DNA from: Clostridia bacterium
GTDB taxonomy: Bacteria; Bacillota; Clostridia; Oscillospirales; Acutalibacteraceae
DNA length: 5,461 nt
Assembly (NCBI GenBank): GCA_017502965.1
Contig: JAFVTZ010000092.1
Span: 1 to 5,461 of the forward strand
Reading direction: 5' to 3'
Shown: one piece after another, positions 5,159-5,461 of the stretch
Layout of the letters: the number at the start of each line of letters is the position of its first letter
Numbering within the stretch: position 1 is the first letter of the stretch
Program-made: the position numbers and the translations under genes
Notes under the pieces: model-generated
Told to the model about the DNA's origin: nothing
Seen by the model: only the letters and a program-made list of their open reading frames with translations
The model's database searches: none

Positions 5159-5461
5159 TGTATCCTGCCAAACTGCTTTTCAAGTTCGCGTTTTTTAATT
5201 TCAAAAGCTACAGGTCTTCCGTGAGGACAGTACATAATATCCTTAGAAAGCAATACCTTCTCCGCAAGGGATTTCATTTCGAGCATAGAGGTTTTGCTAC
5301 CTGCCTTTATAGCCGCCTTGCAGGCAACTGTATGAAAAATATGGTCTTCCCGTTCTGTCTGCACAGTACCTGCGGTTATAAGCCCTTGCGCTATCTCACC
5401 AATAAGACTTGAAACATCCTCATTTGTAAGGTATGACGGCACTGCTCTTACTACCACCGAG
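5155..5461 (-). CDS. mutL: DNA mismatch repair protein MutL, C-terminal end (5' part outside window)
   Basis: About the last 101 codons of MutL, which links mismatch recognition by MutS to strand cleavage and removal. The frame is open to the window edge. The GTG at 5457 is an internal Val codon, not a start, since the preceding codon reads Ser and the text SVVVRAVPSYL matches the family's VRAVP strand. Visible C-terminal dimerisation/endonuclease motifs are ACKAAIKAG (in HTVACKAAIKAG), CPHGRP about 25 residues from the end, and a final EKQFGRI, the usual FxR-like end. The Cys-Pro-His-Gly-Arg-Pro metal-binding motif is typical of MutL proteins with nuclease activity in bacteria that lack MutH. 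The DQHAxxE(x)4E motif and the ATPase domain would lie outside the window. The stop overlaps miaA as ATGA. Confidence 0.95.
   Translation of the reverse strand, partial: SVVVRAVPSYLTNEDVSSLIGEIAQGLITAGTVQTEREDHIFHTVACKAAIKAGSKTSMLEMKSLAEKVLLSKDIMYCPHGRPVAFEIKKRELEKQFGRIQ

Noticed and set aside
5158..5412. An 84-residue plus-strand open frame opposite mutL
   Set aside because: It is antisense to the conserved MutL C-terminus and has no independent support.

Overview
The window is a tightly packed run of genes, all read leftwards (minus strand), from a low-to-moderate G+C Firmicute. The order, read in the direction of transcription, is mutL (3' end) - miaA - HlyD-like envelope protein (interrupted) - yggS/ylmE - sepF - ylmH - divIVA - lspA (5' part). 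The yggS-sepF-ylmH-divIVA block is the ylm cluster found downstream of the division genes in Gram-positive bacteria. Its linkage to mutL-miaA on one side and lspA on the other suggests a clostridial genome, perhaps of the Oscillospirales/Ruminococcaceae type. That placement is inferred from gene order and protein style, not from a marker gene.

Layout by coordinate: 1-355 lspA (3' end outside the window); 348-1088 divIVA; 1101-1835 ylmH; 1835-2299 sepF; 2330-3037 yggS; 3015-4220 HlyD-like locus, split by one in-frame TAA at 4035-4037; 4217-5158 miaA; 5155-5461 C-terminus of mutL (5' end outside the window). Neighbouring genes overlap by 1, 4, 8 or 23 bp or are separated by at most 30 bp. I see no promoter, terminator, RNA gene, repeat array or mobile element, and no gene-free stretch longer than 30 bp. 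The whole window therefore looks like one transcription unit held together by translational coupling and internal Shine-Dalgarno sites.

Functionally the genes fall into three groups. DNA and RNA maintenance is represented by MutL (mismatch repair), MiaA (tRNA A37 prenylation) and YlmH (S4 RNA-binding protein linked to ribosome quality control). Cell division and polarity are represented by SepF (membrane anchor for FtsZ) and DivIVA (curvature-sensing coiled coil). Envelope biogenesis is represented by LspA (lipoprotein signal peptidase) and the HlyD-like protein. YggS is a PLP-homeostasis protein.

Most of the window is ordinary conserved housekeeping sequence. The one clear anomaly is the HlyD-like gene. 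A single TAA separates its membrane anchor from the rest of the protein without any frame change, and a Shine-Dalgarno-like sequence lies just after that stop. This could be a recent nonsense mutation, a sequencing error, or re-initiation/readthrough. Smaller points are the lack of ylmG between sepF and ylmH and a DivIVA whose membrane-inserting Phe-Arg pair is replaced by Met-Ser. I found no convincing new biological system.
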